Source of the DNA: Brevibacterium iodinum ATCC 49514
Lineage (GTDB): Bacteria > Actinomycetota > Actinomycetes > Actinomycetales > Brevibacteriaceae
DNA length: 41,143 bases
Assembly: GCF_900169265.1 (NCBI RefSeq)
Contig: NZ_FXYX01000027.1
Coordinates: 1-41,143, forward strand
Reading direction: 5' to 3'
Shown here: positions 25,045 to 32,681 of the stretch, in pieces
Numbering within the stretch: the stretch's first letter is position 1
Layout: each line of letters opens with the position of its first letter
Translations under genes and position numbers: made by a program
Notes under the pieces: model-generated
Database searches by the model: none
Told to the model about the DNA's origin: nothing
The model's input: the letters and a program-made list of their open reading frames with translations, nothing else

Positions 25045-26190
25045 TCAGCTGAGGTCGGCGGCGTGGGGTTCGATGAGTCCGCCGAGTTCGGCGAGCTCCG
25101 CGGTCAGCGAATCCGAGTCGTCGAAGGTGCGGGTCATGACCGTCAGGCGCTTGGCGTAGTGACCGATGGGGTATTCCATGGTCATGCCGATGCCGCCGTG
25201 CATCTGGATCGACTCCTGGCTGATGTTGCGGGCAGCCCGGTCGACGATGATCTTCGCGGCGATGACGTCGCGGTGGCGGTCTTTCTCGGCACCGGGAACC
25301 TCGGAGGTCACGGCCAGGCGAGAGTACAGAGCCATGCTGCGCGCGTACTCGAGTTCGGCGTAGAGGTCGGCGGCGCGGTGCTGCAGAGCCTGGTTCGCAC
25401 CGATCGGTGCACCGAACTGCTCACGGGTCTTCAGGTACTCGGCAGTCATCGTCAGCGAGGCCTCGAGCGCACCGACGGCCTCAGCCATGATTGCGGCGTT
25501 GCCCAGGTCGAGGACTTCGGACAGCACGGCGTTGGCATCGGCGGCGTCGAGGCGCTGGGCGGCGACACCCTCGAGCTTGAGGTTCGCGCTGCCCAGGCCA
25601 TCGGCCTGGCGCTGAGCCACACGAGTCAGACCTTCGGCATCGGCGGCGACGAGGTAGAGGCCGAGTTCGCCGTTCTGCGTGGCGGTGACGACGAAGTGGT
25701 CGGCGACGTCTCCGCCGAGCACGTTGTTCTTCTCACCGGTGAGGGTGAAGCTGCCGTCGGCACCGGAAACCTGGGTCTGCGGAGCGTCGACCGCGTAACG
25801 CAGTCCGGGTTCGAGCGCTGCGAGAGCGAGGAAAGTCTGGCCTTCGGCCACACCCGGCAGGATGGCCTGCTTCTGCTCCTCGCTGCCGCCGAGCAGAACG
25901 GCATTGGCACCGAGGACGGCGGTAGCCAGGAACGGTTCGAGGACGAGGGAGCGACCGAACGCCTCGGCGACCACGGCCACCTCGTTGAAAGTCATGTCCG
26001 CGCCGCCGTAGGACTCGGGGATCGCAAGCCCGAGCAGCCCCATCTCGGCGAATGCCTGCCACTTCTCGCGAGAGATGCCCTCGTCGCTGCGAAGGATCTC
26101 TTCGCGTTTGGCGATGTCGTACTCGCTGCGCAGGTACTTGTTCAGTGTACTGGCGAGTTCTTGCTGAATGTCGTTGAGTTCAAGATCCAT
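25045..26190 (-). CDS. Acyl-CoA dehydrogenase, small-subunit type
   Basis: The 381-residue flavoprotein has the acyl-CoA dehydrogenase fold: N-terminal helices, LLGLAIPESYGGADMTF, a middle beta domain, and the C-terminal helices with TREQFGAPIGANQALQHRAADL (FAD contact) and QMHGGIGMTMEYPIGHYAKR. The middle domain is divergent and lacks the usual 'SEPxAGSD' run, which is typical of the weaker partner in heteromeric pairs such as PimC/PimD or mycobacterial FadE pairs. The second dehydrogenase lies 38 bases upstream on the same strand, so they probably form one enzyme. It would oxidise an acyl-CoA to the 2-enoyl-CoA, passing electrons to ETF. The substrate may be a bulky or dicarboxylic acyl-CoA, by analogy only. 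Confidence 0.88.
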   Translation of the reverse strand: MDLELNDIQQELASTLNKYLRSEYDIAKREEILRSDEGISREKWQAFAEMGLLGLAIPESYGGADMTFNEVAVVAEAFGRSLVLEPFLATAVLGANAVLLGGSEEQKQAILPGVAEGQTFLALAALEPGLRYAVDAPQTQVSGADGSFTLTGEKNNVLGGDVADHFVVTATQNGELGLYLVAADAEGLTRVAQRQADGLGSANLKLEGVAAQRLDAADANAVLSEVLDLGNAAIMAEAVGALEASLTMTAEYLKTREQFGAPIGANQALQHRAADLYAELEYARSMALYSRLAVTSEVPGAEKDRHRDVIAAKIIVDRAARNISQESIQMHGGIGMTMEYPIGHYAKRLTVMTRTFDDSDSLTAELAELGGLIEPHAADLS

Positions 26191-26228
26191 TGTTGTCCTT
26201 CTTGGGAGATCGAGTGAGCGTCGGTATC

Positions 26229-27422
26229 TCAGAGACCGAGCAGTGCCTTCGAGATGATTCCGCGCTGCACCTCGGACGAACCGCCGTAGATGGTGACCTT
26301 GCGGGTGTTGAAGTAGCCGGGCAGAGCGTCGACAGCGCCGTTGGGCAGGTCGGACAGACCCTGGCCCTGCACGCGGTCGGAGACGAAGTCGAGACCCTGC
26401 GGGCCGAGCACGTCGACGAGGAGCTCGGAGATGTCCTCCTGCAGCTGGGAGCCCTTGAGCTTGAGCACCGAGGAGCGCGGATCCGGCTTGTCGGACCCGG
26501 CGGCCTGGGTCGAGAGGATCCGCAGCTGAGTCATCTCGAGCGCGGTGAGTTCGGCTTCGATCTTCGTCAGACGAGCGGAGAACAGGGGGTCATCCAGCAG
26601 AGTACCGCGAGCGGTCTTCGTCACCGCGGCATAGGCCTTGGCACGGGCCAGATTGACCTTCGAGCCGCCGATGCGGGCGATCCCGGTGCGCTCGTTGCCG
26701 AGGAGGAACTTCGCGTAGGTCCAGCCCTTGTTCTCTTCGCCGACGAGGTTCTCGACGGGCACCTCGACATTGTCGAAGAAGACTTCGTTGACCTCATGGC
26801 CGCCGTCGATGAGCTGGATCGGACGGACGGTGACGCCGGGGGTCTTCATGTCGATGAGCAGGAAGGAGATGCCGGCCTGCTTCTTCACGTCCGGATCGGT
26901 GCGCACGAGGTTGAAGATCCAGTCGCCGTACTGGCCCAGGGTCGTCCAGGTTTTCTGACCGTTGACGATGTACTTGTCACCCTGGCGCACCGCGGTGGTC
27001 TTGAGCGAGGCCAGGTCCGAACCAGCGTTGGGCTCGGAGAATCCCTGCGACCACCAGATGTCGATGTTCGCGGTGGCGGGCAGGAAGCGTTCCTTGATCT
27101 CCTGCGAGCCGAAGGTGGCGATGACAGGCCCGACCATGGAGACGTTGAACGGCAGCGGCTGTGGAACGCAGGCCAGCTGCATCTCTTCGAGCCAGATATG
27201 ACGCTGCACGGGGGTCCAGTCCTGGCCGCCCCATTCGACCGGCCAGTTCGGCACGGCGTAGCCGTGCTCGTTGAGGATCCGCTGCGAGGTGACCATGTCG
27301 TCCTTGCTCAGCTCCTGGCCGGTGGCAACCTTGAAGCGGAGTTCCTCGGGGATCTCCGTGCGGTAGAACTGACGCATCTGCTGCGCGAAATCGCGCTCTT
27401 CTGCATTCAGTAGGGTGTCCAT
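26229..27422 (-). CDS. Acyl-CoA dehydrogenase, large-subunit type
   Basis: The 397-residue protein has the complete motif set: FSEPNAGSDLASLKTTAV (FAD/substrate loop), NGQKTWTTLGQYGDWIF, LLGNERTGIARIGG and a C-terminal YGGSSEVQRGIISKALLGL that places a Glu where pimeloyl-CoA dehydrogenase large subunits and related FadE enzymes have theirs. It is the first gene of the pair. ATG at 27422 follows ATAAGGAG at good spacing. With the small subunit it should form an alpha2beta2 enzyme in beta-oxidation-like breakdown. No acyl-CoA ligase, thiolase or regulator gene adjoins, so the substrate cannot be inferred from context. Confidence 0.9.
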   Translation of the reverse strand: MDTLLNAEERDFAQQMRQFYRTEIPEELRFKVATGQELSKDDMVTSQRILNEHGYAVPNWPVEWGGQDWTPVQRHIWLEEMQLACVPQPLPFNVSMVGPVIATFGSQEIKERFLPATANIDIWWSQGFSEPNAGSDLASLKTTAVRQGDKYIVNGQKTWTTLGQYGDWIFNLVRTDPDVKKQAGISFLLIDMKTPGVTVRPIQLIDGGHEVNEVFFDNVEVPVENLVGEENKGWTYAKFLLGNERTGIARIGGSKVNLARAKAYAAVTKTARGTLLDDPLFSARLTKIEAELTALEMTQLRILSTQAAGSDKPDPRSSVLKLKGSQLQEDISELLVDVLGPQGLDFVSDRVQGQGLSDLPNGAVDALPGYFNTRKVTIYGGSSEVQRGIISKALLGL

Positions 27423-27742
27423 GCGAACTCCTTATAGATCGTTCAGTAACTTTCCTTCAATGGTACGGTCCGGTGTTCAGGCTCACAAGTGGGCGATGAG
27501 GGATATCCTCGCCGAGGCGGCCCCCGGCGGGGACGGACATTGGTGTCACAATCGCCTAACTTTATTTCAGAAATGCATTACTACACCTATCGCGAGCTCG
27601 CGACTGGGCCGCGAACCGTGCGAACTCGCACCCGAGCGAACTCGCATAGGGCGATTCCGCGGGGGAGGAATGTTGATTCTCGCCGCTGAAATCAACATTC
27701 CTCCCCCGCAGAATGGCGCGCGGGTTCCGCATCGGGGTTGGG
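27423..27742. other. Intergenic region: promoter side of the dehydrogenase pair and a terminator
   Basis: The part next to the dehydrogenase start holds the ribosome site and presumably the promoter. A GTTCAGTAAC near-palindrome lies around 27433-27442 but is too short to call an operator. From 27580 to 27650 there are GCGAACTCGCA-type repeats and the palindrome CGCGAGCTCGCG. The rest is the hairpin at 27654-27714. I see no gene. Confidence 0.5.
27654..27714. terminator. 25-bp near-perfect hairpin downstream of the MFS gene
   Basis: Arms 27654-27678 and 27690-27714 pair at 24 of 25 positions (mismatch 27658/27710) with an 11-base loop. It begins 29 bases beyond the MFS stop codon on the minus strand and so is its likely terminator. 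Confidence 0.75.
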
Positions 27743-29062
27743 CTAAGCCTCTGTGCGGGCCTGCATGGAGTGGGCCGGGGCGTCCGGGCGGACGGGGATG
27801 ATGAGCGCCAGACCAACTGCCAGAACGATGAGGATGCCCAGCGTTCCTGCCCGCTGGAAGCCGAAGATCGTGATCGCCAAAGCGAACATCGCGGGCCCCA
27901 GGAAGCTCACGGCCCGTCCGGTCGTGGCGTAGAGACCGAAGTTCTCCCCTGCCGACTCCGGCGTAGTGATGCGGGCCAGGAACGACCGGCTCGACGCCTG
28001 GACCGGACCGACGCAGAAGCTCAAGATCAGGGCACAGGCCCAGAACACGGCCGCCTCGGCGCTGAAGAGGATCGGCAGGCCACCGGCGATGATGACGATG
28101 AGACCTGCGATGATGACGGGTTTCGGCCCGAGCCGATCGTCGAACCACCCGGCGATCATCGCCCCGGCACCGGCGGCGACGTTCGCTGCCACGCCGAGGA
28201 TGATGATCTCCGAGGCGGAGAACCCATAGCTGCCAGCCGCCAGCACTCCTGCGAAGGAGAAGATCGCGGCCAGACCGTCCCGGAAGACCGCCGAGGCGAT
28301 GAAGAACCGCAGCGTCTGATGCTCGGTCGACCACATCCGGACCAGACGACGCACAAGGCCCGCATAGTCGGAGACGAAAGCGCGGATCGGGTGGCCGCCC
28401 GAGGTGCCTTTGACCTTCGCGCCGGGAGCCGAGAACAGGACCGGGATCGCGAAGATCGCAAACCAGACCGCCGCGAGGACAGCGACGATGCGGAACCTCA
28501 GTCCGTCGACGTCGCTGGCACCGAGGATGCCCACCTCGGGTTGGATGACGAGGACGAGGAGGATGACGAGGAGGACCAGACCTCCGACGTAGCCCATTCC
28601 CCAGCCGAATCCGGAGACCTTGCCGACGTTGTCGGGGGTGGTGATGCGGACCATGATGCCGTTGTACGACACCTCGGCGAACTCGAAGAAAACGCTGCCG
28701 ACGGCCAGGAGCAGAAGACCCAGCCAGAGATAGTCGGGGGAGTCGCGGACGAAGAACAGGCCGAACATCGTGAGCACGACGATTCCGGTGTGCACGCCCA
28801 GCCACAGGCGATGCCGACCCCCGGCGTCGGCCCGAGTACCGGCTGCCGGAGCGATGACGGCGATGACGAATCCGGCCGCGGCCATCGACCAGCCCAATGC
28901 CGAGGAACCGGCCTCCTCGGTGGCGGCCACGGACTTCGTCAGATACGGAGCGAACACGAAAGTGATGATCACGGCATTGAACGATGCCGAACCCCAGTCC
29001 CACAGTGCCCAATTGACGATGCGCAGGCGGCTTGCTGCCGGTGACGGCGGGGATGCAGGCAT
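27743..29062 (-). CDS. MFS transporter, UMF1-like
   Basis: The 439-residue protein has 12 membrane segments. It begins RIVNWALWDWGSASFNAVII, the conserved opening of the UMF1 (Atg22-like) branch of the major facilitator superfamily ('AWALYDWANSAF'). Further branch-like features are PDNVGKVSGFGWGMGYVGGL after helix 4 and ITTPESAGENFGLYATTGRA in the second half. Atg22 exports amino acids from yeast vacuoles; bacterial members have no settled substrate. The ATG at 29062 is chosen because the helix pattern starts there and TACAGT lies six bases upstream; the frame is open further upstream but runs into the divergent BCCT gene. Confidence 0.88.
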   Translation of the reverse strand: MPASPPSPAASRLRIVNWALWDWGSASFNAVIITFVFAPYLTKSVAATEEAGSSALGWSMAAAGFVIAVIAPAAGTRADAGGRHRLWLGVHTGIVVLTMFGLFFVRDSPDYLWLGLLLLAVGSVFFEFAEVSYNGIMVRITTPDNVGKVSGFGWGMGYVGGLVLLVILLVLVIQPEVGILGASDVDGLRFRIVAVLAAVWFAIFAIPVLFSAPGAKVKGTSGGHPIRAFVSDYAGLVRRLVRMWSTEHQTLRFFIASAVFRDGLAAIFSFAGVLAAGSYGFSASEIIILGVAANVAAGAGAMIAGWFDDRLGPKPVIIAGLIVIIAGGLPILFSAEAAVFWACALILSFCVGPVQASSRSFLARITTPESAGENFGLYATTGRAVSFLGPAMFALAITIFGFQRAGTLGILIVLAVGLALIIPVRPDAPAHSMQARTEA

Positions 29063-29068
29063 GGTGTC

Positions 29069-29074
29069 ACTGTA
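29069..29074 (-). promoter_or_regulatory. -10 box for a probable leaderless MFS mRNA
   Basis: On the minus strand TACAGT is followed by six bases and then the ATG at 29062. No ribosome site is visible. Transcription would start at or one base from the start codon. Confidence 0.45.
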
Positions 29075-29200
29075 CTGAATCGCTGCCCGAACGGGATGAA
29101 AACTGCGAAAATAGCAGGGGAAAGCTGAATGCGACGTTGAAGCAGTCCGTGAATTGCGGCAAAGTAGATAGACGGATCTGGACTCGAAGCGAAGGGCATT

Positions 29201-31165
29201 ATGAGCGACCCCAACGCGGACGACGGCTCCGCGACCGGCCAGCAGGCCGGCGCGACCGCTGAGGCGGGCTCGGCACCAACCACCGGTGCCGACGATACGA
29301 CCGCCTCCACACCGTCCGAAACCGAACATTATCTCATCGGCGAACCCGACCCCGTAGCGCTTCATCTTCCGGAGAAGCTGCACATCGGCGAAGGCGACTC
29401 CGATGCGGAGATCACCGAGAAGCTGCGCCGCCAAGGTGTGCGCATCGGCAAGGGCATGATCGCCCCGGCCGTCTTCTGGCCAGCGCTGATCATCATCGTC
29501 GCCGTCGCGGCTTTGGCGATCGCGCTCCCGACGTCGACCGGCGACGTGATCTCTGCGATGCAGGGCTGGGTTGTCGCCGACCTCGGCTGGTACTACATGC
29601 TGGTCGTCGGGCTGTTCGTCGTCTTCGCCATCGTCGTCGGATTCTCCAAGTACGGCAGAATCCGGCTGGGCAAGGATGGCGACCGACCGGAATTCAACGT
29701 CTTCTCGTGGTTCGCGATGCTCTTCGCCGCGGGTATGGGCATCGGCCTCGTCTTCTACGGCGTCGCCGAACCGCTGACCTACGCCACGACCGGGGCGAAG
29801 CCGGGATGGCCCGACAACGAGATCGACGACGCGAAGCTGGGCATGGCCCAGACCTTCGTCCACTGGGGTCTGCATCCGTGGGCGCTCTACGCCGTACTCG
29901 GCATGGCACTGGCCTATGCGATCCACCGCCGTGGTCGCCCCCTGTCGATCCGCTGGGCCCTCGAACCGCTCCTGGGACGTTTCGTCAAGGGGTGGGCCGG
30001 TGACGTCATCGATGTCATCGCGATCTGCGGAACGGTCTTCGGCATCGCCACCTCTCTCGGGCTCGGCGTGCAGCAGATCTCAGCCGGACTCAAACACATC
30101 GGCGTCGTCGGTGAGTACGACAACATGTTCCTCGTCATCCTCATCGTCATCATCACCTTCCTCGCCACCGCTTCGGTGGTCTCGGGTGTGGGCGCCGGCA
30201 TCAAGTGGCTGTCGAACATCAACCTCACGATGGCCGGTATCCTCCTCGTCACGGTTCTCGTGCTCGGGCCGACTCTGTTCCTGTTCCAGAACTTCGTCGA
30301 GTCGATCGGCGTGTATCTGGCCAATGTCTTCGATATGACGTTCGACATCGGTGCCTACACCGGTGACGAAGGCGCGGAGTGGAACTCCTCCTGGACCCTG
30401 TTCTACTGGGGCTGGTGGATCTCGTGGGCGCCCTTCGTCGGCGTCTTCATCGCCCGCATCTCGCGTGGCCGCACCGTGCGCGAATTCATCGCCGGTGTGC
30501 TCCTCGTGCCGTCGATCGTCGGCTTCTTCTGGTTCTCCGTGATGGGCGGCACCGGCATCCACCGTCAGATCTTCGGCACCGGCGACCTCGTCGACCCGGA
30601 CGAAGGCGTCGTGGCCGAGCGCGTCCTCTTCGACGTGCTCGGAGACCTGCCGCTGGGCGCAGTGATGTCGGTCATCGCCATCATCGTCGTGGCGATCTTC
30701 TTCATCACTTCGTCGGATTCGGGTTCGCTCGTCGTCGACATGCTCGCCTCGGGCGGCCACCCGAACCCGCCTCTGTGGTCGCGTGTCCTCTGGGCGCTGA
30801 TGGAGGGTGCACTGGCGATCGGTCTGCTCATCGCCGGCGGACTCGGAGCGCTGCAGGCCGGGTCGCTGCTCACGGCGCTGCCGTTCAGCATCATCCTCGT
30901 CCTCGTCTGCGTGTCCACGCTCAAGGCCTTCGGCAAGGAGGCGCAGCGGACGGCGGCGATTGAGCGTGCCGCGCGGTTCCGTCAGGTCGGTGAGTACCTG
31001 GCCGATGATTTCGACGAGTACCTTGGTGACAAGGTCGATGAGCGCATCGACTACCGAATCACGCGCACTCGCGGCATCGGCGATCGGATGAAGTCGCGCT
31101 CCGGAGGAACCCGGGAGTTGCGCAAGTCCGGCCGCGACAAGGGGACGTCGACCCCCGCGGACTGA
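29201..31165 (+). CDS. BCCT-family betaine/choline/carnitine transporter
   Basis: The 654-residue protein has a polar N-terminal tail of about 85 residues, 12 membrane segments and a charged C-terminal tail of about 85 residues. The glycine stretch AAGMGIGLVFYGVAEPL (BetP-type MGIG) and the BCCT signature region TLFYWGWWISWAPFVGVFIARISRGRT are present. MGIG rather than MGMG/MGIN is associated with Na+-coupled betaine uptake in BetP of Corynebacterium. Long tails act in osmosensing there, so a betaine uptake role under salt stress is reasonable though not proved. ATG at 29201 follows CGAAGG. It is divergent from the MFS gene and is followed by a strong hairpin. Confidence 0.92.
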   Translation: MSDPNADDGSATGQQAGATAEAGSAPTTGADDTTASTPSETEHYLIGEPDPVALHLPEKLHIGEGDSDAEITEKLRRQGVRIGKGMIAPAVFWPALIIIVAVAALAIALPTSTGDVISAMQGWVVADLGWYYMLVVGLFVVFAIVVGFSKYGRIRLGKDGDRPEFNVFSWFAMLFAAGMGIGLVFYGVAEPLTYATTGAKPGWPDNEIDDAKLGMAQTFVHWGLHPWALYAVLGMALAYAIHRRGRPLSIRWALEPLLGRFVKGWAGDVIDVIAICGTVFGIATSLGLGVQQISAGLKHIGVVGEYDNMFLVILIVIITFLATASVVSGVGAGIKWLSNINLTMAGILLVTVLVLGPTLFLFQNFVESIGVYLANVFDMTFDIGAYTGDEGAEWNSSWTLFYWGWWISWAPFVGVFIARISRGRTVREFIAGVLLVPSIVGFFWFSVMGGTGIHRQIFGTGDLVDPDEGVVAERVLFDVLGDLPLGAVMSVIAIIVVAIFFITSSDSGSLVVDMLASGGHPNPPLWSRVLWALMEGALAIGLLIAGGLGALQAGSLLTALPFSIILVLVCVSTLKAFGKEAQRTAAIERAARFRQVGEYLADDFDEYLGDKVDERIDYRITRTRGIGDRMKSRSGGTRELRKSGRDKGTSTPAD

Positions 31166-31204
31166 CACGGCACCGTCGACGGACATTGCGCCGCCGACGG
31201 ATCG

Positions 31205-31245
31205 AGGGCCCGTGTGACCGACTGCGAGTCGGTCACACGGGCCCT
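31205..31245. terminator. 19-bp perfect hairpin after the BCCT gene
   Basis: Arms 31205-31223 and 31227-31245 are perfectly complementary around the 3-base loop GCG, 39 bases beyond the BCCT stop and followed by TTGTCGT. Confidence 0.85.
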
Positions 31246-31315
31246 TGTCGTACCAGATCTCATCGCAGATCCCGGACCCCGCTGTCGGCGGCTTCTGCGG
31301 CGCAAGTCGGAACGA

Positions 31316-31321
31316 GTAGGC
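31316..31321 (+). promoter_or_regulatory. Possible -10 box of fba
   Basis: TAGGCT fits TANNNT, 43 bases before the fba ATG. Unlike several neighbours this gene would have a leader with a good ribosome site (TAGGAG, six bases from ATG). Confidence 0.35.
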
Positions 31322-31364
31322 TGGTGGCGAACGAGTACACCGACCCATCGACCTAGGAGCGCAC

Positions 31365-32390
31365 ATGCCCATCGCCAGCCCCGAAGTGTATGCCGAGATG
31401 ATCGACCGCGCGAAGACCCAGGGCTTCGCCTACCCCGCGATCAACTGCACCTCCTCGCAGACGATCAACGCCGCCATCCGCGGCTTCGCCGAGGCCGGAT
31501 CCGACGGCATCGTGCAGATCTCCACGGGCGGTGCCGAATACATGTCCGGCCCGACGGTCAAGGACCGCGTGCGCGGTGCGATCGCGTTCTCCGTCTTCGC
31601 CGCCGAGGTGGCCAAGAGCTATGACGTCAACATCGCACTGCACACCGACCACGCTCCGAAGGACGCCGTCGAAGCGTGGGTCAAGCCGCTGTTGGCCGAG
31701 TCGACCGAGCGGGTCAAGAACGGCGGCGAGCCCTACTTCCAGTCGCATATGTGGGACGGCTCGGCCGTTCCCCTCGACGAGAACCTCACCCTCGCCGAGG
31801 AGCTGCTCGAGCTCTCGGCGGTAGCTCACTCGATCCTCGAGATCGAGGTCGGCGTCGTCGGCGGCGAAGAGGACGGCGTCGAGAACGAGATCAACGAGAA
31901 GCTCTACACCACCGTCGAGGACGGGCTGGCGACCGCCCGCGCGCTGGGCACCGGCGAGAAGGGCCGCTACCTCACGGCTCTGACCTTCGGAAACGTCCAC
32001 GGCGTGTACAAGCCCGGCAATGTGAGGCTGCGCCCCGAACTCCTCGGCGAGATTCAGGAGAAGGTCGGTGCCGAGTTCGGCAAGAAGACTCCCTTCGATC
32101 TCGTCTTCCACGGCGGCTCGGGCTCGAGCGCAGAAGAGATCGCCGAGGCGGTCCGCCACGGAGTCGTGAAGATGAACATCGACACGGACACCCAGTACGC
32201 CTTCACGCGTCCCGTCGTCGAGCACATGTTCCGCAACTACGACGGAGTGCTCAAGATCGACGGGGAGGTCGGCGACAAGAAGCTCTACGACCCGCGCTCC
32301 TACGGCAAGGCCGCGGAGAAAGGCATGGCCGAACGCATCGTCGAAGCCTGCCAGAATCTCGGCTCGGCAGGCACCAGCCTGAAGAAGTGA
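31365..32390 (+). CDS. fba: Class II fructose-bisphosphate aldolase
   Basis: The 341-residue zinc enzyme splits fructose 1,6-bisphosphate into DHAP and glyceraldehyde 3-phosphate in glycolysis and runs the reverse in gluconeogenesis. Zinc-site HTDH is at 93-96. Further family motifs are LEIEVGVVGGEEDGV, LTFGNVHGVYKPGNV with a metal His, FHGGSGSS (phosphate loop with the third zinc His) and KMNIDTDTQYAFTRP. Length and motifs place it in the class IIA group. It has its own promoter region between the BCCT terminator and the start, and stands alone as an operon. Confidence 0.96.
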   Translation: MPIASPEVYAEMIDRAKTQGFAYPAINCTSSQTINAAIRGFAEAGSDGIVQISTGGAEYMSGPTVKDRVRGAIAFSVFAAEVAKSYDVNIALHTDHAPKDAVEAWVKPLLAESTERVKNGGEPYFQSHMWDGSAVPLDENLTLAEELLELSAVAHSILEIEVGVVGGEEDGVENEINEKLYTTVEDGLATARALGTGEKGRYLTALTFGNVHGVYKPGNVRLRPELLGEIQEKVGAEFGKKTPFDLVFHGGSGSSAEEIAEAVRHGVVKMNIDTDTQYAFTRPVVEHMFRNYDGVLKIDGEVGDKKLYDPRSYGKAAEKGMAERIVEACQNLGSAGTSLKK

Positions 32391-32415
32391 GGTTCAGCCG
32401 GCTCAGTTGGGACTG

Positions 32416-32451
32416 CCAGCTCAGCCGGCTCGGCCAGCTCAGCGGGCTCGG
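32416..32451. repeat. Two tandem 18-bp repeats after fba
   Basis: 32416-32433 and 32434-32451 are adjacent copies of CCAGCTCAGCCGGCTCGG with one difference. A degraded third copy may precede them. They start 26 bases beyond the fba stop. Confidence 0.6.
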
Positions 32452-32492
32452 ATGGTGAGCCGGAGGGCAGCAGAGTCTGCCCCGCGAACCGA

Positions 32493-32528
32493 CAGCGGCC
32501 GTCGCCAGATTCCGGGCGGCGGCCGCTG
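32493..32528. other. GC-rich hairpin in the fba/symporter gap
   Basis: CAGCGGCCG (32493-32501) pairs with CGGCCGCTG (32520-32528); inside it CGCC and GGCG can extend the stem. It is the first of three hairpins in this convergent gap. Confidence 0.5.
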
Positions 32529-32552
32529 CTCTGTGCGTCGCTGTGAATGGCA

Positions 32553-32584
32553 CGAGGCCCGGGACGCCATTGTCCCGGGCCTCG
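32553..32584. terminator. 13-bp perfect hairpin, likely fba terminator
   Basis: CGAGGCCCGGGAC (32553-32565) pairs perfectly with GTCCCGGGCCTCG (32572-32584) around a 6-base loop. Confidence 0.65.
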
Positions 32585-32636
32585 CAGTCTGTCCCTCGCG
32601 TCGGCGGACGAGTAGTCTGCCGAATGGCCTGCCTGC

Positions 32637-32672
32637 CGGTCGGCCGCCTGCCGGGTGGCAGGCAGCCGACCG
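32637..32672. terminator. Hairpin downstream of the amino-acid symporter gene
   Basis: Outer arms CGGTCGGC (32637-32644) and GCCGACCG (32665-32672), and inner arms CCTGCC (32647-32652) and GGCAGG (32657-32662), form a stem with a 2x2 internal loop. It starts 10 bases beyond the minus-strand stop at 32682. Confidence 0.65.
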
Positions 32673-32681
32673 CGCGGGGCA

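Noticed and set aside
27423..27480. TetR-type operator before the acyl-CoA dehydrogenase pair
   Set aside because: GTTCAGTAAC is a short imperfect palindrome, no second site is visible and no regulator gene adjoins.
27567..29012. A 481-codon minus-strand frame overlapping the MFS gene
   Set aside because: Arg/His/Gly-rich composition typical of a shadow frame; the MFS protein explains the sequence and the hairpin at 27654-27714 lies inside the shadow.
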